Of a stretch of 11,057 nt of DNA, positions 1 through 6,848 are shown in pieces. Both the position numbers and the translations under genes were made by a program. The notes beneath the pieces are model-generated. The model did not search any database. It was not told the DNA's origin and saw only the letters and a list, made by a program, of their open reading frames with translations. The number at the start of each line of letters is the position of its first letter. Positions within the stretch are counted from its first letter, which is position 1. This DNA is from CAZCWM01 sp964622625 (lineage in GTDB: Bacteria; Planctomycetota; Phycisphaerae; Phycisphaerales; Phycisphaeraceae), in assembly GCA_964622625.1 (NCBI GenBank), contig CAZUUQ010000089.1:1-11057 (forward strand). Reading direction: 5' to 3'.

Positions 1-154
1 CACGGTCCCGCTGCATCCAGCGGTCAAATGCGTGCCGCTGCGTCGGCCCGGCGCAAGCCGTGATCAGCAGCACCGAGACCACGCTGATCACCAGTGCGCC
101 ATGCGCCGGGGACGAGGGAGCATCCATCGCATGCTGGGGGGATTTCGGGAGCAC
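1..154 (-). CDS. N-terminus of a putative lipoprotein (partial, cut by window start)
   Basis: Reading the minus strand just after the stop of the cysteine-repeat gene gives an open frame that runs off the window. It encodes a short N-region (LPKSPQHAMDAPSSPAHG), a hydrophobic stretch (ALVISVVSVL) and a lipobox-like LITAC followed by AGPTQRHAFDRWMQ. That is the layout of a type II (lipoprotein) signal peptide, so the mature protein would be anchored to a membrane through its cysteine. The start is uncertain. GTG at 154 gives an N-region with a lysine; ATG at 127, in the same frame, gives an uncharged one; neither has a well-spaced Shine-Dalgarno site. The gene begins 27 bases after the upstream stop, so co-transcription is likely. 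Metal-related operons often pair such small cysteine proteins with outer-membrane efflux lipoproteins, but only about 50 residues are visible, so the function cannot be given. The frame is too short to appear among long ORFs. Confidence 0.6.
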   Translation of the reverse strand, partial: MLPKSPQHAMDAPSSPAHGALVISVVSVLLITACAGPTQRHAFDRWMQRDR

Positions 155-181
155 GTGCTTCTCGATGGTGTGGGCGGCGCC

Positions 182-835
182 TTACGGGTCCAGCTTCTTG
201 AGATACGCGGCCGGGTCGGCCTTGAGAGTGTCCATGCAGCCGGGGCAGCACAGGCGCACCAGGCGGTCGCCGACCACCACGTCCACAGCCTGCTGCGGGT
301 CCAGTTCGTCGCCGCTGACCACGCACGTCGTCAGTGGGTACGTCGGCTCCTGGGCTTCAATCACCGCCCGATTGAGCGTGTCGATGTATGCCTGCGGATC
401 TGCGCTGAATCCATCCTTGCACATCTCACAGCACAGTCGCACAAGCCGCCCCTCGTGGACGTAATCCAGCGTCTGCTCATCGAGCGAGCGATCGGGCATC
501 ACCATGCAGTGACTCAACGGATATCGCGGCTTCTGATCAGCAATGACGGCCGCGTCGATCTTCGCCAGGTACTTGCCCGGATCGGCGCGGAATTGCGGCT
601 CACAGCCGGCGCAGCAGAACCACACCTCGCGGCCCTCGTAGTCAATGACCACCGGCTCGCCCATCGAGCCCAGCGGCTGGCCGGAGACGACGCAGGTAGA
701 CAGCGGGTAGGCTGGTGGGATGTACGCGGGAGCCGGGATGTCGGTATCCGACGCAGCCGCCGCCACGGCAGCGCCGCTGAAGGCGACGACGAACAGGCTG
801 ATGATCGAGTGGTTCAGGGATGTGCAGCGTGGCAT
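182..835 (-). CDS. Secreted protein with three tandem C...CCxxC repeats (TRASH/YHS-like, putative metal binding)
   Basis: This is a 217-residue exported protein. Residues 1-27 form a signal peptide (hydrophobic ISLFVVAFSGAAVAAA, signal peptidase I type, no lipobox), so it should act outside the cytoplasm. The mature part is one module repeated three times, at about residues 43-94, 105-154 and 166-215. Each copy starts with YPLS/T, has a single cysteine (C48, C110, C171), then a CCxxC cluster (C74/75/78, C135/136/139, C196/197/200), and ends in an F/L-x-ADP-x-x-Y(L/I) motif. The copies are spaced 61-62 residues apart, and even the linkers resemble each other, which points to internal triplication. 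The motif recalls TRASH/YHS metal-binding modules, so binding of copper or another soft metal is an inference. AAGGAG lies 8 bases before the ATG and supports the start. The gene diverges from the ECF sigma operon and precedes a lipoprotein gene. Redox or structural roles are alternatives. Confidence 0.85.
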   Translation of the reverse strand: MPRCTSLNHSIISLFVVAFSGAAVAAAASDTDIPAPAYIPPAYPLSTCVVSGQPLGSMGEPVVIDYEGREVWFCCAGCEPQFRADPGKYLAKIDAAVIADQKPRYPLSHCMVMPDRSLDEQTLDYVHEGRLVRLCCEMCKDGFSADPQAYIDTLNRAVIEAQEPTYPLTTCVVSGDELDPQQAVDVVVGDRLVRLCCPGCMDTLKADPAAYLKKLDP

Positions 836-864
836 AAAGGCAACTCCTTGGGTGGTGTCATTGG

Positions 865-897
865 CCAGAACGCAGCCGGGATCGTGCCGGGTTCCAT
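865..897 (-). promoter_or_regulatory. Putative ECF-type promoter of the cysteine-repeat gene
   Basis: On the minus strand ATGGAACC is followed by an 18-base spacer and then GTTCTGG, about 30 bases before the start codon of the cysteine-repeat gene. GGAAC-type -35 and GTT-type -10 elements are known for several ECF sigma factors. A matching copy faces the other way in front of the ECF sigma gene. This is motif reading only. Confidence 0.4.
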
Positions 898-964
898 GGC
901 CGCGAAGAAAACGGAGTCTGATAAAAGGGTCGCTACGATGGATTGCCGTCGCCGTGGGGCAATG

Positions 965-996
965 ATGGAACCTCGCCAGCCCCTCCCCGCGTTTGG
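965..996 (+). promoter_or_regulatory. Putative ECF-type autoregulatory promoter of the sigma gene
   Basis: ATGGAACC, an 18-base spacer and GTTTGG repeat the architecture of the divergent minus-strand copy at 865-897. The -10-like part lies only about 13 bases before the ATG at 1009. A transcript from here would have a very short leader and might lose part of the GGAAAGG ribosome site at 995-1001. That lowers confidence, and another promoter further upstream is possible. Confidence 0.35.
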
Positions 997-1008
997 AAAG
1001 GCGGACGC

Positions 1009-1641
1009 ATGACGCCCCCGTCCCCGGAAGGGCTTGGACAACGACATCCGGAGTCGGATCGGGAGCGGTTTCGGCGCGTCGTCTGGCCGCATCTGCCGCT
1101 GCTGCTTCGCACGGCCGGCTACCTGACGGGCGACACCCATGCGGCCGAGGATCTGGCCCAGGAGACGGCCATGCGGGCCCTGCGATTCATCGATCGCTTC
1201 ACCGACGGCACCGACGCGCGGGCCTGGCTGCTGACCATCCTGCGCCGCACGCACGTGGACCTGCACCGTCGCGGGAAGCGCCACGCGCAGGCTCTCTCAC
1301 TCGATGCCGATGGAATGGCCGAACCCGCGGCCTCTGAACAGGAAACCGCTGCGACCGGCATGCATGATGGCGCGTGGTCGCGGCCGGCGGAATTGATGGA
1401 ACGTTTCGGCGATTCGGAAATCATCGCCGCCCTCAGGCAGTTGCCCGAGGCGATCCGCTGGACATTGCTGCTGGTGGATGTCGAACAGCTCGACCACCGT
1501 GACGCGGCAGCGGTACTGGAGGTCGCCGAGGGTACGGTCAAGTCACGGGCGCATCGCGGCCGGGCGATGCTGCGCGATCTGCTGTTTGAGGTGGCGCGGG
1601 AGCGAGGCTGGATCGATCGAGCGTCGGGAGCAGTGTCATGA
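1009..1641 (+). CDS. ECF-type RNA polymerase sigma factor
   Basis: This is a 210-residue sigma-70-family factor of the extracytoplasmic-function type, which directs RNA polymerase to a small regulon. Sigma region 2 spans about residues 18-92 and includes the typical AAEDLAQETAMRAL helix and RAWLLTILRRTHVDLHRR, the core-binding and -10-recognition part. Sigma region 4 spans about 136-194, with LPEAIRWTLLLVDVEQLDHRDAAAVL and the helix-turn-helix VAEGTVKSRAHRGRAMLRDLL that contacts -35 DNA. The linker between them is rather long (about 45 residues). I start at ATG 1009 because GGAAAGG lies 7 bases upstream. The longer frame from TTG 943 adds 22 unconserved residues. The stop overlaps the next start as ATGA, so the pair is translationally coupled to a membrane protein of anti-sigma type. 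The family is secure; the specific ECF group and the signal are not known. Confidence 0.93.
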   Translation: MTPPSPEGLGQRHPESDRERFRRVVWPHLPLLLRTAGYLTGDTHAAEDLAQETAMRALRFIDRFTDGTDARAWLLTILRRTHVDLHRRGKRHAQALSLDADGMAEPAASEQETAATGMHDGAWSRPAELMERFGDSEIIAALRQLPEAIRWTLLLVDVEQLDHRDAAAVLEVAEGTVKSRAHRGRAMLRDLLFEVARERGWIDRASGAVS

Positions 1642-2327
1642 GTGAACACGACCCGCGACAGCAGGACGACCTGACGACCGCGACGCGGTTGCGCCTGCAA
1701 CGGCTGGCGGCGACGCCGGTGGACACGTCGCGCCTCGTACGGCGACTGGACGCGGCGCTGGCGTCGAGTGAATCATCGACCATGCGGACGGCCCACGCCG
1801 TCTGGACGCGGCGGATCGCGGCCACCGCGGCCATGCTCCTGCTGGCCTTTGCCGCATTCTACGTGATCGACCGCTCAGCCGGCCCGGTGCAGGCTGAGCC
1901 TTTTGAACTGTCACAGCTTCACGAGCGGCTTGTCCGCGGCGAACTGGCGATGCTGGCGGCCCCGAATGTCGAGGAGGCCAACCGCCGCATCGCCGCCCAG
2001 GCGGCCGACGCGCCGGTGATTCCCGGCCTGGCGGCCACACGGGAGCTGTACGTGCGCTCCTGCTGCCTGGCGGAAGTGCGCGGCCGGCTGGTCGCGGCCG
2101 TATTGATGGAGGCCGACGGCTTGCCGGTCACGCTCGTGGTCGCCCACGCCCGCGATTTCGCCGGCCCAGTGGGCGAGGTGATCGAACGCGACGGCCGACG
2201 GCTGCTGGCGCATCGGCTCAACGACCTGGAGATGGTCGTCACCCGCAGCGGCGATCGCTGGCTGTGCGTCATGGGCGACGTCGACCGCCAGCGCCTGGTG
2301 GACATCGCGGCCGCGATCGTGTTTTGA
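1638..2327 (+). CDS. Single-span membrane protein, putative anti-sigma factor
   Basis: This 229-residue protein is translationally coupled to the ECF sigma gene through an ATGA overlap. Residues 1-58 are charged and probably cytoplasmic. A single membrane segment lies at about 59-77 (IAATAAMLLLAFAAFYVI), and residues 80-229 would be extracytoplasmic. The C-terminal half resembles the sensor part of many ECF-linked anti-sigma factors: a strand pair RGRLVAAVLMEADGLPVTL near 148-166, then a terminal DRWLCVMGDVDRQRLVDIAAAI segment like the usual 'W..VSD...L..la' ending. There is no HxxxCxxC zinc motif in the N-terminal region, so it is not a classic zinc anti-sigma (ZAS) protein. An unusual vicinal Cys pair (C142-C143) and C210 lie in the predicted outer domain and could sense metal or redox state. 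Partner and topology come from context; the function is likely but inferred. Confidence 0.72.
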   Translation: MSEHDPRQQDDLTTATRLRLQRLAATPVDTSRLVRRLDAALASSESSTMRTAHAVWTRRIAATAAMLLLAFAAFYVIDRSAGPVQAEPFELSQLHERLVRGELAMLAAPNVEEANRRIAAQAADAPVIPGLAATRELYVRSCCLAEVRGRLVAAVLMEADGLPVTLVVAHARDFAGPVGEVIERDGRRLLAHRLNDLEMVVTRSGDRWLCVMGDVDRQRLVDIAAAIVF

Positions 2328-2397
2328 CGCCAGAAACGCCGCGACAAGGGGGCGAAGCGGCCGGCGGTCAGGGCGGCTTGCCCCGGCAATTGCCCCG

Positions 2398-2427
2398 TTC
2401 GACACGCCCGGCCGCGCTCGGTATAGT
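2398..2427 (+). promoter_or_regulatory. Putative sigma70-type promoter of rplS
   Basis: TTCGAC (2398-2403), an 18-base spacer and TATAGT (2422-2427) form a reasonable housekeeping promoter in otherwise very GC-rich DNA, about 90 bases before rplS. A perfect 10-bp palindrome, GGCAATTGCC (2385-2394), lies just upstream. The rest of the 2328-2519 gap shows no gene. Confidence 0.5.
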
Positions 2428-2519
2428 ACTGGGCTCGCTTGCCGTGGCGGCGGAATGGCGCCCGCGGCGGCCGGACCGAACGCCAGCCCTGACGAGCCAA
2501 CCTACGAGAGTGTGACGCC

Positions 2520-2969
2520 ATGAGTCAGCAGATTCTCGCGGATATCGAAGCCGGGCAACTGAAAGACGGCTTGCCCCTGCTGCACATCGGCGACACCGTT
2601 GATGTGCACGTGCGCATCATTGAAGGCGCCAAAGAGCGTATTCAGGTCTTCAACGGCGTGGTCATCGCCATGGGCGGCACGGGCATCAACCGCACCGTCA
2701 CCGTGCGGCGAATCGTGGCCAACGAGGGCGTGGAGCGCATCTTCCCGCTGCACTCGCCGCGCATCGCGGCCATTGAGGTCAAGCGTCACGGGCATGTGCG
2801 GCGGTCGAAGCTCTACTACCTGCGTGAGCGCGTGGGCAAGAAGCGTCGCCTTCGCGATCGGCGCCGCGGCCTGGCATCGGTTATCGCCGAGCCGGGAACC
2901 GAGGCGGGGGCGCCCGCCTCAAGTGACGGCGAAGCGAATCGCGAAGCCGCCGAAACTGCCACCGTCTGA
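2520..2969 (+). CDS. rplS: 50S ribosomal protein L19
   Basis: This is a 149-residue L19 of the large ribosomal subunit, located near the subunit interface. The family core covers residues 1-117: the GDTVDVHVRI strand, KERIQVFNGVVIA, the GGTGINRTVTVRRI segment, GVERIFPLHSPRI, and the basic C-terminus HVRRSKLYYLRERVGKKRR. Typical bacterial L19 is about 115 residues. This one adds about 32 residues of Ala/Glu-rich, probably disordered tail. The start has only a weak GAGAGTG ribosome site. In many bacteria rplS lies in rpsP-rimM-trmD-rplS; here none of those is adjacent, and the gene has its own promoter and a terminator right at its stop codon. The assignment is secure. Confidence 0.97.
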   Translation: MSQQILADIEAGQLKDGLPLLHIGDTVDVHVRIIEGAKERIQVFNGVVIAMGGTGINRTVTVRRIVANEGVERIFPLHSPRIAAIEVKRHGHVRRSKLYYLRERVGKKRRLRDRRRGLASVIAEPGTEAGAPASSDGEANREAAETATV

Positions 2970-2995
2970 CATCGCCGCCGTTCGGCGATGTCTTT
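2968..2995 (+). terminator. Intrinsic terminator of rplS
   Basis: Two perfect 10-base arms (GACATCGCCG at 2968-2977 and CGGCGATGTC at 2983-2992) surround a 5-base loop CCGTT and are followed by TTT. The left arm begins inside the rplS stop codon, so the hairpin ends the gene with no spare 3' region. The T-tract is short. Confidence 0.75.
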
Positions 2996-3077
2996 GCCTG
3001 GCGATCAGCGGTCCCGTTTCCCCATTCAACCGTGTGGTGCTCAACCGTTTCGCGCGGCTGCGATGTCACTGCCGCGC

Positions 3078-3105
3078 TTGCGATGCGGTGGCCGAGCGAT
3101 ACAAC
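3078..3105 (+). promoter_or_regulatory. Weak candidate promoter upstream of the GH38-like gene
   Basis: TTGCGA (3078-3083), a 16-base spacer and TACAAC (3100-3105) are the best sigma70-like pair in the 216-base gap (2996-3211) between the rplS terminator and the next gene. The same gap has a direct repeat of TCAACCGT at 3026-3033 and 3041-3048. No small gene is evident there. Confidence 0.25.
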
Positions 3106-3211
3106 CAACACATCGTTTCGAATCGCTCGACGCCGCCGTCGCTTGCGGCATGGCACGCGAACGATCTGCGGCAATCTGGTGAAGAACGCATCGGCACAAG
3201 GGGCGCACACC

Positions 3212-5935
3212 ATGGCCGGTTTCGAGGTCATAAAAAATGACATCGGCGGGCTGAGGGTCACCGCGTGTTGGGAGACGCGCTTCTTCGGGCGCCATGACGG
3301 CCAGCTCTGTCAATGGCTGACGGTGATGATCGAGAATCGCGGCCTGCTGGGATACCTTGACGCGGAAGTGCGCAGCGGCCGCGCCGCCGTAACCACGCGG
3401 TTCTTCGTCGGCCCGGTGGTGCATCCGCAGCCCTGCCGCATCCACGCGCCCCTGCGCTGGCCGCTGTCGGCCGATGCCGATGCCCGGCTCATCATCCGTC
3501 ACGGTCGGAGGGCATGTGAGGCGGCCATCACCATCGGCTCGTTCCGGCCGTGGACGGTCTACCTGCTCAGCGACGCCTGCGTGGACGACACGTGGGCCTA
3601 TGACGATGTCGCAACCTTCGACCGCGACGACTATCGCACCACGCGGGCCGAGGTGCTGGCCGGGTCCGACAACCGCTACAACCTGCCGACCAACTACCAG
3701 CTTGAGCGATTCCACCGCCAGGCTCCGGCGGCCGTGGCCCGTGCCGGCGACGCGGCGGTGCGCGACGGGCGGCTGTATGTCAGTCCCGTACCCAACCAGC
3801 TCAACTGCGCCGCGTACAACCTGGCCGCTTATCCGTTGCTGCTGGAGCCGTACCGCCGCCTGTGCGAACGCGCGGGGCTGGACAACCGCGATCTGCAGCG
3901 CGACGCCTACCACATGGAGGCGCCGACGTGGAGCAACGGCCTGGCCAACCTGCTGCACTGCGCCGGGTTTGAGAGCCTGGGCAAGAGCATCCTGGCCTAC
4001 CGCGCGCCGTGGACGCGCGTGCTGAGCAAGCTGCCGCTGGTGTCGCGTCTGCAGGTCGCGCCCGGACGATTCATGCATCTGGCCTTGACCTGCGCCGCCT
4101 ACAGCGACGGTCTGGACCTCCTCGCGGGCGTGGAGTCGGCCAACGCGTTTCTCCACGACCGTTGGCTGCCGCAATTCGAGGAGTCCGGCCGCCATGAGGG
4201 AACCACCGCCATGCCGCTGTTCGGCATGTACTGCGACCTGATGGCCCGGACGCACGAGCTGGCGGCCGCCAAGATGCGCGTCGTGGCCGACTACAACCGC
4301 CAGGGCTGGGAGTATCCGCGTCTGGTCAACGCGGTCTGGCCGCAGTTCTTCGACCACATCCGCCGCGACTACGGTCCGGCGGCGCGGCCGCGTCCCGGCC
4401 GGGGGCGGGGCGTGGTCACGTTGCGGGGGGACAGCGGCGCGTCCTGGGAGCTGTGGATGTCCGCGGCGCAGGCGCTGCACGCCCGTTTCCGCCGGGCCCA
4501 GCGCGACGTGACGGCGATGCTCAGCCTCGACGCGATGCTGTCCCGCCGGCCGCGCGGCGCCGACGACGCGCTGCGGCAGGCGGTGGCCGAACTGGTGCAG
4601 CTTGGGGACCACGCGTGGAACGGCAGCCACGACCGCGGGCGGGAACTCAACTACAGCATCCGTCGCGGCCGCCTGGACCGCATCGAGAAACACGTGGAGC
4701 GTCTGCGCCGCCAGACGCGGCCGCGGGCCCGATCGAAGCGCGCGGCGGTGGTCAACACCCTGGCGTGGCGGCGAACCTGTCGGGTCACGCTGCCGACCGC
4801 GTGGGGCGGGCGTGGCGTTCATGTGGTGGATGCGGCCTCGGGCACCGTGGTGCCGGTGCGTCGCGCAGGCGGCCAGGCGATGGTGTGGGTGGCGGACGTA
4901 CCGGCCCTGGGGGCGCGGGTGTTGGAGCTGCGGCGCGGGGCGGCACGCCCAGCCGCGGTCGCTGTCGGTGAGCCGGGCCAGTGTCCGCTTGATAACGCCG
5001 CGTTGTGGCCGATGTGCGTGATGGAAGGCAAAGCGCGGGCGGCACGCGGCGGCTGGGTCGCACGATCACAGGACGGTCGCCACAGTCTGCGCGGTCAATG
5101 GCGCGTCGGACCATTCACGGTTCGCGCGGCTCTGCATCCCTGGCCGGGGGACGCGGCCATGTGGGAACTGCAACTGGACGTGCGCGGCGTGCCGCCGAAG
5201 GGAGCGTACGAACTGCTGTGGCGCATGGGGCTGCCGTGGCGGTCGGCCCGCTGGCGCGGCGAGAGCGGCGGGGGGTTCGTCACGCCCGGTCCGGCGGCGC
5301 GCGGCGGCGATTCGCTGTGCGGCGTCACGGGTTCGGTCTTCGCGGCCGGCCAGTGTCTGGCCGCGATCAGCGGCAGGCGGCATGTGCTGTTCGCGTTCGA
5401 CCAGACGGGCATGGCCCGGCCCGGCGGCGTGGACGGACGCGAACCCATGCGGCGGCTGACCACGGAAGGTTTTGTGGATTGGGTGCTGCTGGGCACGGGC
5501 GTGAATCCGACCGAGGCGGTCCGCGATCAGGCCGGCGAGCGGCAGTGGACGTTCCGCTGCGGCCTGCGCGCGGGCGGGGCTGCGCCGAGCGATGCGGCCC
5601 TTTACCGTCTGGCCACGGACTTCAATCAGGACGGCGAGCTGGTGGATCCAGCCCGCCTGTTCCGGCAGGTTGCGAAAGGGCAGGCGGCGTGGCTGACGGT
5701 TCAGGGCCGATCGGTGCTGGTGCTGGGCCTGCGGCGGCGCGGGCGGGCGCTGGAAGTGGACTTGTACAACCCGGCTGATCGACCGGTCGCGGCCGTGGTG
5801 ACGGGGCCGGCGCTGGCTGGGCGGCAGGTGCAGCAAGTGGATATGCTCGGCCGTGTGTTACGCTCGTGCCGCGATGGGCGCGTGCGTCTGGCGGCCCGGG
5901 CGTTCGGGCGCGTGAGCGCGACGCCGCGGCGTTGA
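3212..5935 (+). CDS. GH38/alpha-mannosidase-related protein with a variant metal site
   Basis: This 907-residue protein has the domain order of large GH38-type alpha-mannosidase relatives. An N-terminal beta domain (about 1-113) ends in FRPWTVYLL. A catalytic-like alpha/beta domain (about 114-390) and helical region (about 410-505) follow, and then C-terminal beta-sandwich domains starting at VVNTLAWRR (513-521) with the family-typical DVPALGARVLEL (562-573). GH38 enzymes bind zinc through an HxD pair, a catalytic Asp and a later His. Here the first pair reads C123-V-D125 (in SDACVDDTW), the likely nucleophile Asp is D231 (QRDAYHMEAPTW), and the later His is H467 (GDHAWNG). Cys for His is unusual; it could still bind metal or mark altered chemistry. 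No signal peptide is seen, so it is probably cytoplasmic. I start at ATG 3212 (AAGGGG 8 bases upstream); the longer frame from 3032 adds an unlikely Arg-rich stretch. The superfamily is likely; the substrate is unknown. Confidence 0.7.
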   Translation: MAGFEVIKNDIGGLRVTACWETRFFGRHDGQLCQWLTVMIENRGLLGYLDAEVRSGRAAVTTRFFVGPVVHPQPCRIHAPLRWPLSADADARLIIRHGRRACEAAITIGSFRPWTVYLLSDACVDDTWAYDDVATFDRDDYRTTRAEVLAGSDNRYNLPTNYQLERFHRQAPAAVARAGDAAVRDGRLYVSPVPNQLNCAAYNLAAYPLLLEPYRRLCERAGLDNRDLQRDAYHMEAPTWSNGLANLLHCAGFESLGKSILAYRAPWTRVLSKLPLVSRLQVAPGRFMHLALTCAAYSDGLDLLAGVESANAFLHDRWLPQFEESGRHEGTTAMPLFGMYCDLMARTHELAAAKMRVVADYNRQGWEYPRLVNAVWPQFFDHIRRDYGPAARPRPGRGRGVVTLRGDSGASWELWMSAAQALHARFRRAQRDVTAMLSLDAMLSRRPRGADDALRQAVAELVQLGDHAWNGSHDRGRELNYSIRRGRLDRIEKHVERLRRQTRPRARSKRAAVVNTLAWRRTCRVTLPTAWGGRGVHVVDAASGTVVPVRRAGGQAMVWVADVPALGARVLELRRGAARPAAVAVGEPGQCPLDNAALWPMCVMEGKARAARGGWVARSQDGRHSLRGQWRVGPFTVRAALHPWPGDAAMWELQLDVRGVPPKGAYELLWRMGLPWRSARWRGESGGGFVTPGPAARGGDSLCGVTGSVFAAGQCLAAISGRRHVLFAFDQTGMARPGGVDGREPMRRLTTEGFVDWVLLGTGVNPTEAVRDQAGERQWTFRCGLRAGGAAPSDAALYRLATDFNQDGELVDPARLFRQVAKGQAAWLTVQGRSVLVLGLRRRGRALEVDLYNPADRPVAAVVTGPALAGRQVQQVDMLGRVLRSCRDGRVRLAARAFGRVSATPRR

Positions 5936-5983
5936 GCGGCGCGGTCGGTGCATCAGAAGAATCAGCAGAAAGGAATGACGCGG

Positions 5984-6829
5984 ATGTATGCGAGTCTGTC
6001 AGCGGGTTGCGTGGGCATCGGCGGCGTGGCGTTCGATAGGCTGGCGGCGATGGCGAAGGCGGCCGGCTTCGAGGGCATCGACCCGCCTGTGGGGGAGATT
6101 CAGCAGGCGGGCAGCGGCAAGGCGGCTGACGACGTCCGGCGGAAGCACGGGCTGAAGTGGGGCAGCTTCGGCCTGCCGGTGGAGTTCCGCAAGGATGAGG
6201 CGGCGTTTGAGCGCGGCATCGCGGGGCTGCGGACGCTGGCACCGCTGCTGGCGGAAGTGGGCGTGCAGCGCTGCTCGACTTGGCTGCTGCCGGGGCATAA
6301 CGAGCTGGACTATGCAGCCAACTTCGAGCAGCACCGCCGCCGCCTGGCCGGGGCCGCGAAGATTCTGGCCGACTTCAACATCCGCCTGGGGCTGGAGTTC
6401 GTCGGGCCCAAAACGCTGGCCGACGCCTTCAAATATCCCTTCGCCCGCACCATGCCGCAGATGCTCGAGCTGTGCGAGGCGATCGGCACGCCGAACATGG
6501 GCCTGCTGCTGGACAGCTTTCACTGGTACACCTCCGGGGCCACCGGCGACGACCTCTTGAAGCTGCTGGACAATGACAAAATCGTGGTGGTGCATGTGAA
6601 CGATGCCCGCGCCGGCCGGGGGCCCGATGAGCAGATCGATAATGAGCGGGCTTTGCCGACGGATACGGGTGTGATTGACCTGAAAACGTTCGTTGGCTGC
6701 CTGCGTCAACTGGCCTATGATGGTCCGCTCGCCGCTGAGCCGTTCATGCCGGAACTGGCAAAGCAGCCGGCCGAACAGACGCTGGCACAGGTGCGGGCTT
6801 CGATCAAGCGGATGCTTGCCCTGGCGTGA
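5984..6829 (+). CDS. Sugar phosphate isomerase/epimerase family TIM-barrel protein
   Basis: This 281-residue protein has the fold family of xylose isomerase-like TIM barrels (AP_endonuc_2 type, including IolE/IolI and tagatose 3-epimerase relatives). The four divalent-metal ligands expected for the family are all visible: E138 in LGLEFVGPK, D177 in GLLLDSFHW, H204 in VVVHVNDAR and E252 in LAAEPF. The two glutamates would act as acid and base in aldose-ketose isomerisation or C3 epimerisation. No signal peptide is present, so it should be cytoplasmic. The start at ATG 5984 has AGAAAGGA 9 bases upstream; ATG 5975 would abut that site and GTG 5948 lacks one. It follows the GH38-like gene by 48 bases, so an operon is likely, and it may convert the sugar released there. 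The exact substrate cannot be read from sequence. Confidence 0.88.
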   Translation: MYASLSAGCVGIGGVAFDRLAAMAKAAGFEGIDPPVGEIQQAGSGKAADDVRRKHGLKWGSFGLPVEFRKDEAAFERGIAGLRTLAPLLAEVGVQRCSTWLLPGHNELDYAANFEQHRRRLAGAAKILADFNIRLGLEFVGPKTLADAFKYPFARTMPQMLELCEAIGTPNMGLLLDSFHWYTSGATGDDLLKLLDNDKIVVVHVNDARAGRGPDEQIDNERALPTDTGVIDLKTFVGCLRQLAYDGPLAAEPFMPELAKQPAEQTLAQVRASIKRMLALA

Positions 6830-6848
6830 CGCGGCCGCAGGCGTGACC

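Noticed and set aside
943..1008. Upstream extension of the ECF sigma factor from TTG 943
   Set aside because: The 22 extra residues do not resemble sigma N-termini, and the ATG at 1009 has a well-placed GGAAAGG.
32..1012. 326-codon plus-strand open frame opposite the cysteine-repeat gene
   Set aside because: It is antisense to a gene with a signal peptide, a good ribosome site and conserved repeats. Its own translation is Arg/His-rich with no recognisable domain, a normal by-product of high GC.
3032..3211. 60-residue N-terminal extension of the GH38-like protein
   Set aside because: The segment is Arg-rich and of low plausibility, and it lies in a probable promoter region. ATG 3212 has AAGGGG at good spacing.
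3041..4822. 593-codon minus-strand open frame
   Set aside because: It is antisense to the GH38-like gene, which has conserved motifs and ordered domains. The antisense translation shows only Arg/Gln/Val-rich filler.
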